From an uncultured Saprospiraceae bacterium (GTDB lineage: Bacteria > Bacteroidota > Bacteroidia > Chitinophagales > Saprospiraceae), in contig CALDTZ010000020.1 in the NCBI GenBank assembly GCA_937924805.1, forward strand, positions 1-64,000: 64,000 bases of DNA, given 5' to 3'. Below, one piece after another: positions 1 through 8,134 of the stretch. The notes beneath the pieces were generated by a model. It saw only the letters and a program-made list of their open reading frames with translations, was not told the DNA's origin and did no database searches. How positions within the stretch are numbered: position 1 is the stretch's first letter; the number at the start of each line of letters is the position of its first letter. The position numbers were made by a program, and so were the translations under genes.

Positions 1-1168
1 CGCAAATGAAGTTCGGATTAAAGAATTAGAAACAATTTCAAAATTGTCCGAATCAGAAGCGAAAGAACAATTGTTGGAAGCTGTAAAAGCGAAAGCAGAA
101 ACAGATGCCATGTCTCTAGAAAAAGAAATTATTTTAGACGCGAAGGCAAATGCAAATAAAGAAGCTAAAAAAATTATAATCGAATCTATTCAGCGAATGT
201 GTGCTGAATATACGATCGAAAATACCGTTTCTATTTTCAATTTGGAGTCAGATGATATCAAAGGACAGATAATTGGTAGAGAAGGAAGGAATATTAGAGC
301 TTTAGAAGCAGCTACGGGCGCAGAAATAGTAGTGGATGATACACCCGAGGCGATTATCATTTCTAGTTTTGATCCGATACGAAGAGAGATATGTAGGTTG
401 TCATTAAAACGATTAGTAGCAGATGGTCGAATACACCCAGCAAAAATTGAAGAGACGGTAGCAAAAGTGAGGACCCAACTAGAAGATCAAATAAAGGAAA
501 TAGGAGAAAGAACTGTTATTGATTTGGATATCCATGGTTTAAATGCATATCTAGTGAGAATGGTTGGACGTATGAGATTTAGATCATCTTATGGACAAAA
601 CTTATTGAAGCACTCTATGGAGACGGCTAATCTTTGTGCTGTTATGGCCGCTGAGTTAGGTTTGACAGCAAAGCAAGTTAAGCTAGCTAAAAGAGCAGGG
701 TTATTGCACGATATAGGTAAAGTTGCCGATGAGGAGTCAGAATTGCCACACGCATTATTAGGGATGCAAATGTGTGAAAAGAATGGCGAAGGCAATATAA
801 TTCAGAATGCGGTAGGAGCTCACCATGATGAAATTGAAATGAATAACATTATATCACCGATTGTGCAAGCATGTGATGCGATTTCTGGAGCAAGACCTGG
901 CGCTCGTCGAGAAATTTTAGAAAGTTATTTAAAAAGAATAGGTGAGTTAGAAGATTTAGCAATGTCTTATGAAGGGGTTTCAAAATCGTATGCTATTCAA
1001 GCTGGTCGTGAATTGAGAGTCATTGTAGAAAGTGAAAAAGTGACAGATAGTTATGCTGATGATTTAGCATTTATGATATCTCAGAAGATAGAAGACGAAA
1101 TGCAATATCCAGGACAAGTAAAAGTTACGGTAATTAGAGAGAAAAGAGCTACAGCAGTTGCTAGATAA
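1..1168 (+). CDS. rny: Ribonuclease Y (5' end outside window)
   Basis: This is the 3' part of RNase Y, the membrane-anchored endoribonuclease that initiates mRNA decay. The reading frame is open to the left edge (reading [10 protein letters not shown] before the first in-window TTG), so the N-terminal membrane anchor and part of the coiled coil are missing from view. What is visible, in order: the end of the Glu/Lys-rich coiled coil; a KH RNA-binding domain with its GREGRN loop at about bases 273-290; and an HD phosphohydrolase domain whose metal-binding His-Asp pair (LLHDIGK) is encoded at 707-712. The C-terminus ([10 protein letters not shown]) is intact and is followed by a terminator. The family assignment is very secure because KH followed by HD in this arrangement is diagnostic. 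Confidence 0.96.
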   Translation, partial: ANEVRIKELETISKLSESEAKEQLLEAVKAKAETDAMSLEKEIILDAKANANKEAKKIIIESIQRMCAEYTIENTVSIFNLESDDIKGQIIGREGRNIRALEAATGAEIVVDDTPEAIIISSFDPIRREICRLSLKRLVADGRIHPAKIEETVAKVRTQLEDQIKEIGERTVIDLDIHGLNAYLVRMVGRMRFRSSYGQNLLKHSMETANLCAVMAAELGLTAKQVKLAKRAGLLHDIGKVADEESELPHALLGMQMCEKNGEGNIIQNAVGAHHDEIEMNNIISPIVQACDAISGARPGARREILESYLKRIGELEDLAMSYEGVSKSYAIQAGRELRVIVESEKVTDSYADDLAFMISQKIEDEMQYPGQVKVTVIREKRATAVAR

Positions 1169-1184
1169 ACTCAAAAAGTAAATT

Positions 1185-1236
1185 ATAAGCTCTACGAATT
1201 ATATTTTTTAATTTTTCGTAGGGCTTATTTTTTTTT
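1185..1236 (+). terminator. Rho-independent terminator after rny
   Basis: Arms 1185-1198 (ATAAGCTCTACGAA) and 1215-1228 (TTCGTAGGGCTTAT) pair over 14 positions with a single G-U wobble, and a T-run follows to 1236. It separates rny from the ATP synthase operon. Confidence 0.85.
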
Positions 1237-1372
1237 GGTAAATGTGTATCTAGGTAAATTTAAATATTGAATTAGGTTTTATTTTAAGACACATTCGCAT
1301 TGCCTAATAAACGTTGTTTAAAATCAAGCAATAAAATTTTTACTTAGAATAGTAAAATATATGGTTTAATGC

Positions 1373-1380
1373 TACCTTTG
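1373..1380 (+). promoter_or_regulatory. Bacteroidota -7 promoter element upstream of atpB
   Basis: TACCTTTG matches the TAnnTTTG -7 consensus of Bacteroidota and lies 25 bases before the atpB ATG. No convincing TTTG -33 box is found 17-23 bases upstream, so the call rests on the -7 element and its position after the rny terminator. Confidence 0.55.
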
Positions 1381-1405
1381 TGACGAATTTGAAGCAATAT
1401 AAGTT

Positions 1406-2869
1406 ATGAAGAATTTTTGTGTTCTTTTTTTCCTTTTCTTTTTTGTGAACGTAAGTTTTGCACAAAATCATGATCTTAAGCGTGGTGATAATGCAAAACA
1501 GCAATTACAAAAGGTAGATTCCCATAAAGGACATAACCATGCACTTGGTGATCACAGTGGGCATGATCACGGTGGGCATGATCATAGTGGGCATGATCAT
1601 AGTGGACACGATCACAGTGGACACGATCACAGTGGGCACGACCATGCTAAGTCAAATAAAAAAAATCATCAAAAAGGAGCACATAGTGACCATGGTCACG
1701 ATCAAGGACATCATAGTCATGTAAATGCATGTGGAGATGAAATTCATGATCATTCAGCGGTATTCAATCCGGGTGCTGTCGCTTTTCATCATATTTCTGA
1801 TCACAATGTATACAGTATAGGACCATTGCAGTTTTCATTGCCATGTATATTATATACCCATGGTGGCGGTGTTGATTTTTTCTCTTCAGGAAGATTTGAT
1901 GCCGATTATCATGGTATTGGGAGAAAAGCTTACAATGGATATGTATTATATGAGGGTCAAGTAAAAAAGATACTAGGTGACTTTCCTTCTGGAGAAGTTG
2001 AGTTAGGTGATCATGCGATTTATGCAGTTGAAACAGAAGTTGATGGCAAGAAAAAAGATAAATTTTATACTTGTTTGAATGGAACAAAGCATGAGATAGT
2101 TAGCAAAAGTACATTAGATGCTGGATTGTTTGGAGGTGGAATTACAACGTTTACGGATTTTTCACTTACAAAAAATGTCGTAAGTATGTTAATCGTTTGT
2201 TTGTTCTTGTTCTTTATGTTTAGAAGTATTGCAAAAGCATATAAAACAAGAGAAGGTCAAGCACCGAAGGGTGTTCAATCTTTGATGGAGCCAATTATTG
2301 TATTTATTCAAGATGAAGTTGCCAAACCAATTCTTGGGGATAAGTATATGCGATTTTTGCCTTTACTATTAACCTTATTCTTTTTTATTCTTGGTTTGAA
2401 TTTATTCGGTCAAGTACCCTTTTTTGGAGGATCGAATGTTACTGGTAATTTATCTGTTACTTTAGTATTAGCGGTCATTGCTTTTGTTGTGACAAATGTA
2501 AACGGTAATAAGGACTATTTTAAGCATATTTTTAATATGCCAGGTCTTCCAGGATGGGTTAAGACGATTGTTACACCTGTTGAGTTTATGGGGATGTTTA
2601 TAAAACCATTGACATTGATGTTAAGGTTGTTTGGAAATATAACAGCTGGACACATGGTAATTGTCATTTTTGTCGGATTGATCTTTATTTTTGGTCAAAA
2701 TGGGGCAAATGCAATTGCTGGCTGGGGTACTGCGATCGTTTCAACATTGTTGACATTGTTTATGATGTCTATAGAGTTGTTAGTTGCCTTTATTCAGGCA
2801 TATGTATTTACGTTATTAACAGCATCATATATTGGTTCTGCCGTGGAAGAGCACGACGACCATCATTGA
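1406..2869 (+). CDS. atpB: ATP synthase Fo subunit a with histidine-rich periplasmic N-terminus
   Basis: Subunit a forms the two proton half-channels of the Fo motor. Residues 1-19 are a signal peptide ending SFA before Gln20. Residues about 41-112 are extremely His-rich, including six tandem GHDHS-type pentapeptides (52-81). A further periplasmic stretch to about 250 resembles the N-terminal extension of other Bacteroidota a subunits. Membrane helices start near residue 257. The essential stator arginine is R407 (MLRLFGNIT). H416 and E457 occupy positions that appear to correspond to E. coli E219 and H245, that is, with His and Glu exchanged as in many other a subunits (alignment by eye). 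The protein is 487 residues against about 270 in E. coli; the extra length is all N-terminal. It is the first gene of the operon. Confidence 0.96.
   Translation: MKNFCVLFFLFFFVNVSFAQNHDLKRGDNAKQQLQKVDSHKGHNHALGDHSGHDHGGHDHSGHDHSGHDHSGHDHSGHDHAKSNKKNHQKGAHSDHGHDQGHHSHVNACGDEIHDHSAVFNPGAVAFHHISDHNVYSIGPLQFSLPCILYTHGGGVDFFSSGRFDADYHGIGRKAYNGYVLYEGQVKKILGDFPSGEVELGDHAIYAVETEVDGKKKDKFYTCLNGTKHEIVSKSTLDAGLFGGGITTFTDFSLTKNVVSMLIVCLFLFFMFRSIAKAYKTREGQAPKGVQSLMEPIIVFIQDEVAKPILGDKYMRFLPLLLTLFFFILGLNLFGQVPFFGGSNVTGNLSVTLVLAVIAFVVTNVNGNKDYFKHIFNMPGLPGWVKTIVTPVEFMGMFIKPLTLMLRLFGNITAGHMVIVIFVGLIFIFGQNGANAIAGWGTAIVSTLLTLFMMSIELLVAFIQAYVFTLLTASYIGSAVEEHDDHH
1559..1648 (+). repeat. 15-bp tandem repeat x6 inside atpB
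   Basis: Six in-frame 15-base units (consensus GGGCATGATCATAGT) encode GHDHG, four GHDHS and GHDHA. Third-codon-position changes (CAT/CAC, GGG/GGA) show that the units have begun to diverge, yet the peptide is kept. In-frame 15-base units can gain or lose copies without disrupting atpB. Confidence 0.95.
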
Positions 2870-2917
2870 TGATTTAGATAAATTGAATTTTTTTATTAAT
2901 TATTAAATATTTATAAA

Positions 2918-3124
2918 ATGACTGGAACAGTTGCAGCTATAGGAGCAGGATTGGCCGTAATCGGTGCAGCAATCGGAATCGGAATGGTAGGAGGAAAAGC
3001 CATGGAAGCGATCGCAAGACAACCAGAAGCAGTTGGTGATATCAGATCTAATATGATTTTGATGGCAGCACTAGTGGAAGGAGCAGCATTGATTGCTATA
3101 CTATTATCTTTCTTCGTAGGATAA
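2918..3124 (+). CDS. atpE: ATP synthase Fo subunit c
   Basis: This is the 68-residue c-ring subunit. It has two membrane helices: residues 5-27 with the glycine-rich GAAIGIG packing motif, a polar loop at 33-43 (ARQPEAVGDIR, including the conserved RQP), and a second helix from 45 carrying the ion-binding carboxylate E54 (LVEGAA). The Gln and Glu-Ser/Thr ligands typical of sodium-binding c subunits are absent: Ile sits at the Gln position and Gly follows E54. This predicts proton coupling (inference). It lies 48 bases after atpB and is followed by a prominent hairpin before atpF. Confidence 0.97.
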   Translation: MTGTVAAIGAGLAVIGAAIGIGMVGGKAMEAIARQPEAVGDIRSNMILMAALVEGAALIAILLSFFVG

Positions 3125-3139
3125 AAATACCAGCAATTA

Positions 3140-3177
3140 GGATTGTGTGAAATGACGGTTGGTCATTTGCACAATCC
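3140..3177 (+). other. Long hairpin in the atpE-atpF gap
   Basis: An outer stem GGATTGTG (3140-3147) pairs with CACAATCC (3170-3177). After a small TG/G bulge, an inner stem AAATGAC (3150-3156) pairs with GTCATTT (3162-3168), closing a five-base loop. No T-run follows, so it does not look like an efficient terminator. A 3'-end stabiliser or processing signal that raises c-subunit output is plausible (inference). Confidence 0.8.
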
Positions 3178-3204
3178 AAATTTTATAAAAAGAAAAAGTA
3201 GAAA

Positions 3205-3723
3205 ATGTTATTTATTCAATTATTAGATTTTTCTCCGATTAAACCAGATTTAGGTTTAATATTATGGACTTCAGTAATCTTTTTACTGTTTTTATTCATG
3301 ATGAGTAAAATGGCATTCAAACCAATAGCGAATGCACTTAGGTCAAGAGAAAACGATATTCAGAGTTCATTAGATGAAGCAAAGAAAGCGAAAGCGGAAA
3401 TGGCTTCGATGAAAGCGGAAAATGAAAAATTGTTAGTAGAAGCAAGAGAAGAAAGAGCAGCGATGTTGAAAGATGCAAAAGAAGCTAAGAGTCAGATTAT
3501 TTCCGAAGCAAAGACAAATGCAAAGCTCGAGGCAAATAAGATTCTTGAAAGTGCAAAAGTTGAGATTGTAAATCAAAAGAATGCAGCTATGGTTGAAATG
3601 AAAAACCAAGTTGGATCAATGGCTTTAGATATTGCAGAAAAAGTAATTAAAAAGGAGCTTCAGAATGATGCAGCGCACCAATCTTTTGTCAATACATTGG
3701 TTAGTGAAATCAAATTAAATTAA
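3205..3723 (+). CDS. atpF: ATP synthase Fo subunit b
   Basis: This is the peripheral-stalk subunit that holds F1 against the a subunit. It has one N-terminal membrane helix (about residues 14-36) followed by a long Ala/Lys/Glu-rich amphipathic coiled coil (about 45-150), including many Ala-rich heptads, and a C-terminal segment that contacts the delta subunit. At 172 residues it is close to the usual 155-170. It lies 80 bases after atpE, the widest gap in the operon, filled by the hairpin at 3140-3177, and 17 bases before atpH. Only one b gene is present, so a b2 homodimer is expected rather than b/b'. Confidence 0.95.
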   Translation: MLFIQLLDFSPIKPDLGLILWTSVIFLLFLFMMSKMAFKPIANALRSRENDIQSSLDEAKKAKAEMASMKAENEKLLVEAREERAAMLKDAKEAKSQIISEAKTNAKLEANKILESAKVEIVNQKNAAMVEMKNQVGSMALDIAEKVIKKELQNDAAHQSFVNTLVSEIKLN

Positions 3724-3740
3724 TTAGACGATTTTAAATT

Positions 3741-4277
3741 ATGTCAGCTGTAAGAATCGCACCAAGATATGCCAAGTCACTATTAGATTTATCCATTGAG
3801 GAGAATAAAATAGATAAAGTAGTTAGTGATATTGAATCGTTTAAAGACGCTCTTAAAAGTGATGAGTTTATCAGATTTTTGAAAAGCCCAATCATTAAGA
3901 GTGCAATGAAAATATCTGTTTACAATGCTGCATTTGTAGGTAAATTTGATCCATTGTTGGATCGATTCATTCAATTGGTAATACAAAAAGGTAGAGAACA
4001 ATATTTACCAGAAATTATGGATGAATTTCTAAGCCAACATAATGCCTTGAAAGGAGTAAGTGGTGTAAAACTAACTTCTGCAAAAGCGATTTCTTCAGAA
4101 ATGATGGATGAAATTAAAAGTAAACTAAAAAGTAGTTCAGAAACCAAATCAGAAGTTAATATTGAATTTGCAGTAGACGCAAATTTAATTGGTGGTTTCA
4201 AAATTGAAATAGGAGATAAACTATATGATGCTAGTGTAGCTCATAAATTAGAAAGTCTTAGAAAGTCTTTCTCATAA
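3741..4277 (+). CDS. atpH: ATP synthase F1 subunit delta
   Basis: Delta (OSCP equivalent) caps the F1 alpha/beta hexamer and binds the b dimer. The N-terminal six-helix bundle starts with the family motif RIAPRYAKSLLDL (residues 5-17), and the C-terminal half carries the conserved GG-F-I/V pattern (LIGGFKIEIGDKLYDASV, about residues 149-166) that closes the family domain. The length of 178 residues is normal. It sits between atpF and atpA, as in most bacteria, and uses an ATG start 17 bases after atpF. Confidence 0.95.
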   Translation: MSAVRIAPRYAKSLLDLSIEENKIDKVVSDIESFKDALKSDEFIRFLKSPIIKSAMKISVYNAAFVGKFDPLLDRFIQLVIQKGREQYLPEIMDEFLSQHNALKGVSGVKLTSAKAISSEMMDEIKSKLKSSSETKSEVNIEFAVDANLIGGFKIEIGDKLYDASVAHKLESLRKSFS

Positions 4278-4312
4278 ATAATACGTATTAAACATTTTAA
4301 AATAGTACATAA

Positions 4313-5899
4313 ATGGCAAGTGTTAATCCAGAAGAAATATCAGCGATAATCAAGCAACAATTATCGGGATTTAAAACAGAGTCAGAACTAGAAGAAGTAG
4401 GTTCAGTACTTCAAGTTGGTGATGGTATCGCAAGAGTTTACGGACTTTCTAATGCAAGAGCAGGAGAGTTGGTTGAATTTGAAACAGGTGTCCAGGCCAT
4501 CGTATTGAACTTGGAGGAAGATAATGTAGGAGTTGTATTGATGGGATCTAGTGCAGGTATCGTTGAAGGAGCAACGGTAAGAAGAACAGGTAAAATTGCT
4601 TCTATCCAAGTAGGTGAAGGTATAATTGGTAGGGTTGTAAATACATTGGGTCAACCTCTTGATGGTAAAGGTGCTATTACTGGTACTACTTACGAAATGC
4701 CATTAGAGAGAAAAGCGCCAGGTGTTATTTATAGACAGCCAGTAACAGAGCCACTTCAAACGGGTATCAAAGCCATTGATGCTATGATTCCGATTGGTCG
4801 GGGTCAAAGGGAATTGATTATTGGAGATCGTCAAACAGGAAAAACAGCCATCGCAATTGATACAATTCTTAATCAAAAAGAATTTTATGATAGGGGAGAG
4901 CCTGTTTATTGCATTTATGTGGCATCAGGTCAAAAATCATCAACAGTTGCTCAAGTAGCAAAAGTTTTAGAAGATAATGGAGCACTTGCTTATACGACGA
5001 TTGTTACATCATCGGCAGCAGATCCTGCACCACTTCAGTTTTATGCACCATTTGCCGGCGCTGCTATTGGAGAATTTTTCAGAGATACAGGAAGACCTGC
5101 ATTGATTGTTTATGATGACTTATCTAAGCAAGCAGTAGCCTATAGAGAGGTATCTCTATTATTAAAAAGACCTCCAGGAAGAGAGGCTTATCCAGGTGAT
5201 GTATTTTACCTTCACTCTAGGTTATTAGAGCGAGCAGCCAAAGTTATTGCTGATGATGGATTAGCACAAAGTATGAATGACTTGCCTGATTCTCTTAAAA
5301 ATTCTGGGTTAGTGAAAGGTGGTGGATCATTAACTGCTCTACCTATTATTGAGACTCAAGCAGGAGATGTATCTGCTTATATTCCAACCAATGTAATTTC
5401 GATTACAGATGGTCAAATATTTCTTGAATCCAACTTATTTAATGCAGGTATTAGACCAGCGATTAATGTAGGTATCTCGGTTTCTAGGGTAGGAGGATCA
5501 GCTCAGATAAAATCAATGAAAAAAGTATCAGGTACACTAAAACTAGATCAAGCCCAATTTAGAGAATTAGAAGCTTTTGCAAAGTTTGGTTCTGATTTGG
5601 ATGCAGCAACATTAAGTGTATTGAACAAAGGACAGCGTAATGTAGAAATACTTAAACAACCACAATATTCTCCACTGTCAGTAGAGAATCAAGTGGCTAT
5701 AATATACTTAGGTACAAACGGTCTATTAAAAGATATTCCAGTTGAAAAAGTAAAAGCCTTTGAGGAGGAGTTTTTGATGACAATGAATCAAAAGCACAGT
5801 GAAGTATTATCTTCTTTTAAAGTTGGAAAACTGAATGAAGATTCTCTCAAAGTCGTTAAAGAAGTGGCTGCAAATATTTCTAAAAGCTATAGTTCATAA
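4313..5899 (+). CDS. atpA: ATP synthase F1 subunit alpha
   Basis: This is the non-catalytic nucleotide-binding subunit of F1. It contains an N-terminal beta barrel (about 25-95), a Walker A motif GDRQTGKT at residues 171-178, the Walker B region (LIVYDD) and the conserved arginine finger R392 in SRVGGSAQ, which reaches into the catalytic beta site. The C-terminal helical domain is complete. The length of 528 residues is slightly above the E. coli 513. It lies 35 bases after atpH and 25 bases before atpG. The catalytic beta subunit gene is not in this operon. Confidence 0.98.
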   Translation: MASVNPEEISAIIKQQLSGFKTESELEEVGSVLQVGDGIARVYGLSNARAGELVEFETGVQAIVLNLEEDNVGVVLMGSSAGIVEGATVRRTGKIASIQVGEGIIGRVVNTLGQPLDGKGAITGTTYEMPLERKAPGVIYRQPVTEPLQTGIKAIDAMIPIGRGQRELIIGDRQTGKTAIAIDTILNQKEFYDRGEPVYCIYVASGQKSSTVAQVAKVLEDNGALAYTTIVTSSAADPAPLQFYAPFAGAAIGEFFRDTGRPALIVYDDLSKQAVAYREVSLLLKRPPGREAYPGDVFYLHSRLLERAAKVIADDGLAQSMNDLPDSLKNSGLVKGGGSLTALPIIETQAGDVSAYIPTNVISITDGQIFLESNLFNAGIRPAINVGISVSRVGGSAQIKSMKKVSGTLKLDQAQFRELEAFAKFGSDLDAATLSVLNKGQRNVEILKQPQYSPLSVENQVAIIYLGTNGLLKDIPVEKVKAFEEEFLMTMNQKHSEVLSSFKVGKLNEDSLKVVKEVAANISKSYSS

Positions 5900-5924
5900 T
5901 TCTAATATTAGAAAAAGATAGTCT

Positions 5925-6824
5925 ATGTCTGGTAAATTAAAAGAGGTAAGGGAAAGAATTGGTAGTGTTAAGTCTACTATGCAAATTACCAGCGCCATGA
6001 AAATGGTGTCCGCGGCAAAGTTGAAAAGAGCAACGAACGCTATCGTAGATATGAGACCTTATTCGGATCGATTAAATAAAATGTTGATTAATATTTTGTC
6101 TAATCTTGAAGGTGGTGCAAATACTTCTTTTGGTACAGCAAGACCAATCAAAAAGGTTGGTGTAGTTGTTATTACATCAAATAGAGGTTTATGTGGTGGA
6201 TTTAATTCGAGTATAAGTAAAGAAGCGATTAAGAAAATTGATGAAAGCTACAAAGGACTAGCAGAATCAGGTGATCTTACCATTTATTTTATAGGCAAAA
6301 AAGGATACGATGCATTAAAGAATCGATATCCAAGTGCAAATCTAAATAAAGATTACATTGACATCATGAGTGATTTATCTTTTGATAATATATCAAAAGC
6401 TTCTTCAGTCTTTATGAATGCTTTTAAAGATGAAAAACTAGATGAAATTCAAGTTTGCTATGGTCAATTCAAAAATGCAGCCGTACAAATAGCTAAATGT
6501 GTACAATTCCTTCCAGTTGAAAAATTAGAACCGGAACAAGGGGAAGGTAGTTCAAAAATGAAAGCTGATTATATTTTTGAACCAAGTAAAGAGGTTTTAC
6601 TAGAGCAATTAATACCTAGCATACTTCAGACTTCTTTCTTTAAATATACACTGGATAATAATGCTTCAGAACATGGAGCTAGGATGACAGCGATGGATAA
6701 AGCGACGGAGAATGGTGGTGAAATTTTGAAAGACTTGAAAATAACATACAATAAGGCAAGACAAGAAACAATTACGAAAGAAATACTAGAAATTGTTGGT
6801 GGTGCTGCGGCATTAGAAAACTAA
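5925..6824 (+). CDS. atpG: ATP synthase F1 subunit gamma
   Basis: This is the central rotor shaft of F1. The N-terminal helix (residues 1-55, with ITSAMKMVSAAKLKRA) and C-terminal helix (from about 245, with SEHGARMTAMDKATEN and the QETITKEILEIVGGA signature) form the coiled coil inserted in the hexamer. The central Rossmann-like domain contains the conserved TSNRGLCGGFNS segment (about 88-99). The length is 299 residues. It is the last gene of the operon, followed after 22 bases by a terminator, so atpD and atpC must be encoded elsewhere, as is usual in Bacteroidota. Confidence 0.97.
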   Translation: MSGKLKEVRERIGSVKSTMQITSAMKMVSAAKLKRATNAIVDMRPYSDRLNKMLINILSNLEGGANTSFGTARPIKKVGVVVITSNRGLCGGFNSSISKEAIKKIDESYKGLAESGDLTIYFIGKKGYDALKNRYPSANLNKDYIDIMSDLSFDNISKASSVFMNAFKDEKLDEIQVCYGQFKNAAVQIAKCVQFLPVEKLEPEQGEGSSKMKADYIFEPSKEVLLEQLIPSILQTSFFKYTLDNNASEHGARMTAMDKATENGGEILKDLKITYNKARQETITKEILEIVGGAAALEN

Positions 6825-6846
6825 TTCTTATTGTCTAAAAGAAACT

Positions 6847-6877
6847 AAAAGCCTAGCAATTTTTGCTGGGCTTTTTT
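6847..6877 (+). terminator. Terminator of the atp operon
   Basis: AAAAGCCTAGCAA (6847-6859) pairs with TTGCTGGGCTTTT (6863-6875) with one G-U wobble, followed by T residues. It ends the operon right after atpG. Confidence 0.87.
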
Positions 6878-6962
6878 ATTTATTGAATGGTGCTAGCAAT
6901 ACATTCTATGTCTAGAGTGACCAATTGGCTATAAATACAATAACTTAAATATCTTTACATGG

Positions 6963-7313
6963 ATGGCAAAAAGATACTCCTATAATGTTTATGTTGTTGA
7001 GTTGAACAAGAAAGTATGGACAGACAGTAAAAAACTTAGAGATGCTAATCCCCAGTTTCGTGGTATGTTAGAATGTTTGTATGTAGGAATGACAAGCCAT
7101 ACTCCACAAGAACGATTTATAAAACATAAGAAAGGCCATCGAACAAAAAAGGGAATCAAAATTTCATCTTGGTTGGTAGAAAAATATGGGTTGTATTTAC
7201 GACCGAGTCTTTATAATCACCTAAATCCACTTACAAAACAAGAAGCGATAATAATGGAGGAAAAACTTGCAAACTATTTAAAAAGGCAAGGTTATGCTGT
7301 CTGGTGGAATTAA
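6963..7313 (+). CDS. GIY-YIG-like nuclease family protein
   Basis: This 116-residue protein has the signature spacing of a small GIY-YIG domain: YNVYVV (7-12) for GIY, LYVGMT (39-44) for YIG, an arginine in the ERFIKH motif (R51, H55), and a glutamate-containing helix (TKQEAIIMEEKLA, about 91-103) where the catalytic Glu is expected. The final WWN resembles the end of other small stand-alone members. Such proteins include single-strand or structure-specific nucleases, but many have no known role. It stands alone after the atp terminator. A TATCTTTA element at 6950-6957 lies so close to the ATG that a leaderless transcript is possible. Function is inferred from motifs only. Confidence 0.6.
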   Translation: MAKRYSYNVYVVELNKKVWTDSKKLRDANPQFRGMLECLYVGMTSHTPQERFIKHKKGHRTKKGIKISSWLVEKYGLYLRPSLYNHLNPLTKQEAIIMEEKLANYLKRQGYAVWWN

Positions 7314-7351
7314 TGTTTAATTTATAATAGGTAGAATCAGTTATTATATCA

Positions 7352-7359
7352 TACTTTTG
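7352..7359 (+). promoter_or_regulatory. -7 promoter element before the 7377 gene
   Basis: TACTTTTG fits TAnnTTTG exactly and lies 17 bases before the ATG at 7377, which allows a short leader of the kind common in Bacteroidota. No clear -33 box is seen. Confidence 0.45.
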
Positions 7360-7376
7360 AGGTATAAATTTATACT

Positions 7377-7832
7377 ATGCATTCGTTTCTATTTGTCCTT
7401 CTTTTTTCTTTAAGTGCAAGCATTATTTCTTCACAATCGATTCAAGAAAAGATTAAAATTTCTTGTATAAATACAGAATCTTTTACACAACCATTTAATA
7501 GAGTTGTAAAAGATATAAAATTTGGAATCGAAAATCCATGTACAGTTATGATGGTTGTTTATGAAAATAATGTAAACGATCAATCAATCAATAGGGAAAT
7601 ACACTATACTTTTGAAGCTCAAAATGTGAATATTAAAAGTAAATGGACTTTAGAGAATGGTTTTTTAAATGTTCCAATGCTGAGTGCTGAAGATTTACAA
7701 ATATCTATTTTAAAAAATGGGATATTTGTTAAAAATGCCAACTCTCAAATTATTGAGATACCGAGTTCAAAAGATAATTACGCTTTAGTTGATGGCATAG
7801 AGCAATTGGCTGAGTTTTGTTTGAATAAATAA
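7377..7832 (+). CDS. Secreted or periplasmic protein of unknown function
   Basis: I do not recognise this 151-residue protein. Residues 1-19 form a signal peptide (hydrophobic FLFVLLFSLSASII, then SSQ), so it should be exported. The mature part is predicted beta-rich with two or three cysteines (C30, C55 and C148 by count), and it contains a segment reading FGIENPCTVMMVVYENN that could be an immunoglobulin-like strand pair. It has its own candidate promoter (7352-7359) and terminator (7861-7885), so it looks monocistronic. The gene itself is well supported by signal peptide, promoter and terminator, but no role can be assigned. Confidence 0.7.
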   Translation: MHSFLFVLLFSLSASIISSQSIQEKIKISCINTESFTQPFNRVVKDIKFGIENPCTVMMVVYENNVNDQSINREIHYTFEAQNVNIKSKWTLENGFLNVPMLSAEDLQISILKNGIFVKNANSQIIEIPSSKDNYALVDGIEQLAEFCLNK

Positions 7833-7860
7833 CTTCGAGAAAGCGTAAATACATATATAG

Positions 7861-7885
7861 AAGTCTCAAATATGGAGACTTTTTT
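7861..7885 (+). terminator. Terminator after the 7377 gene
   Basis: AAGTCTC (7861-7867) pairs with GAGACTT (7875-7881) around a seven-base loop, followed by a T-run to 7885. It lies 28 bases past the stop codon. Confidence 0.75.
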
Positions 7886-8134
7886 CATAAATATTGTGTC
7901 GACTATCCAATATTTGGATAGTGCTCCCCAATTGAAACCTAAACTATCCAACAGACGAGAATAGAATTTTCTAGTTCTCAAAATTTGAGACAAAGCAATG
8001 GTTATATTTAGGTATTGATAATAAGGAGGAGTTGGAAAGGTAAAACAGTTAGTCAATCAAGAATAATTTCCATTAGTATAATTTTATTCAAACCGATAGG
8101 CAATTAAACTTTCTTTCTTCTCTTTTTAAAAAAA
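7886..8134. other. Convergent intergenic stretch with inverted repeats
   Basis: This is the distal part of the roughly 300-base gene-free stretch between convergent genes. It holds a perfect 9-bp inverted repeat, ACTATCCAA (7902-7910) and TTGGATAGT (7914-7922); a third direct copy of ACTATCCAA at 7943-7951; and a near-perfect palindrome TCTCAAAATTTGAGA at 7976-7990. An open frame across the minus strand here (8056-7778) has no family features and overlaps the terminator, so I treat the stretch as non-coding. Confidence 0.55.

Noticed and set aside
1559..1648. CRISPR-like array
   Set aside because: The 15-base units are directly adjacent with no spacers and are in frame in atpB.
1539..1724. 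A 61-codon open frame across the histidine repeat, plus strand
   Set aside because: It is an out-of-frame reading of the atpB tandem repeat. Its Ile/Met-rich product (a VGMII-type repeat) mirrors the repeat periodicity and has no start context or homology signal.
7778..8056. A 92-codon minus-strand frame in the convergent gap
   Set aside because: It runs through the terminator at 7861-7885 and the inverted repeats, overlaps the end of the 7377 gene, and shows no signal peptide or known motif.
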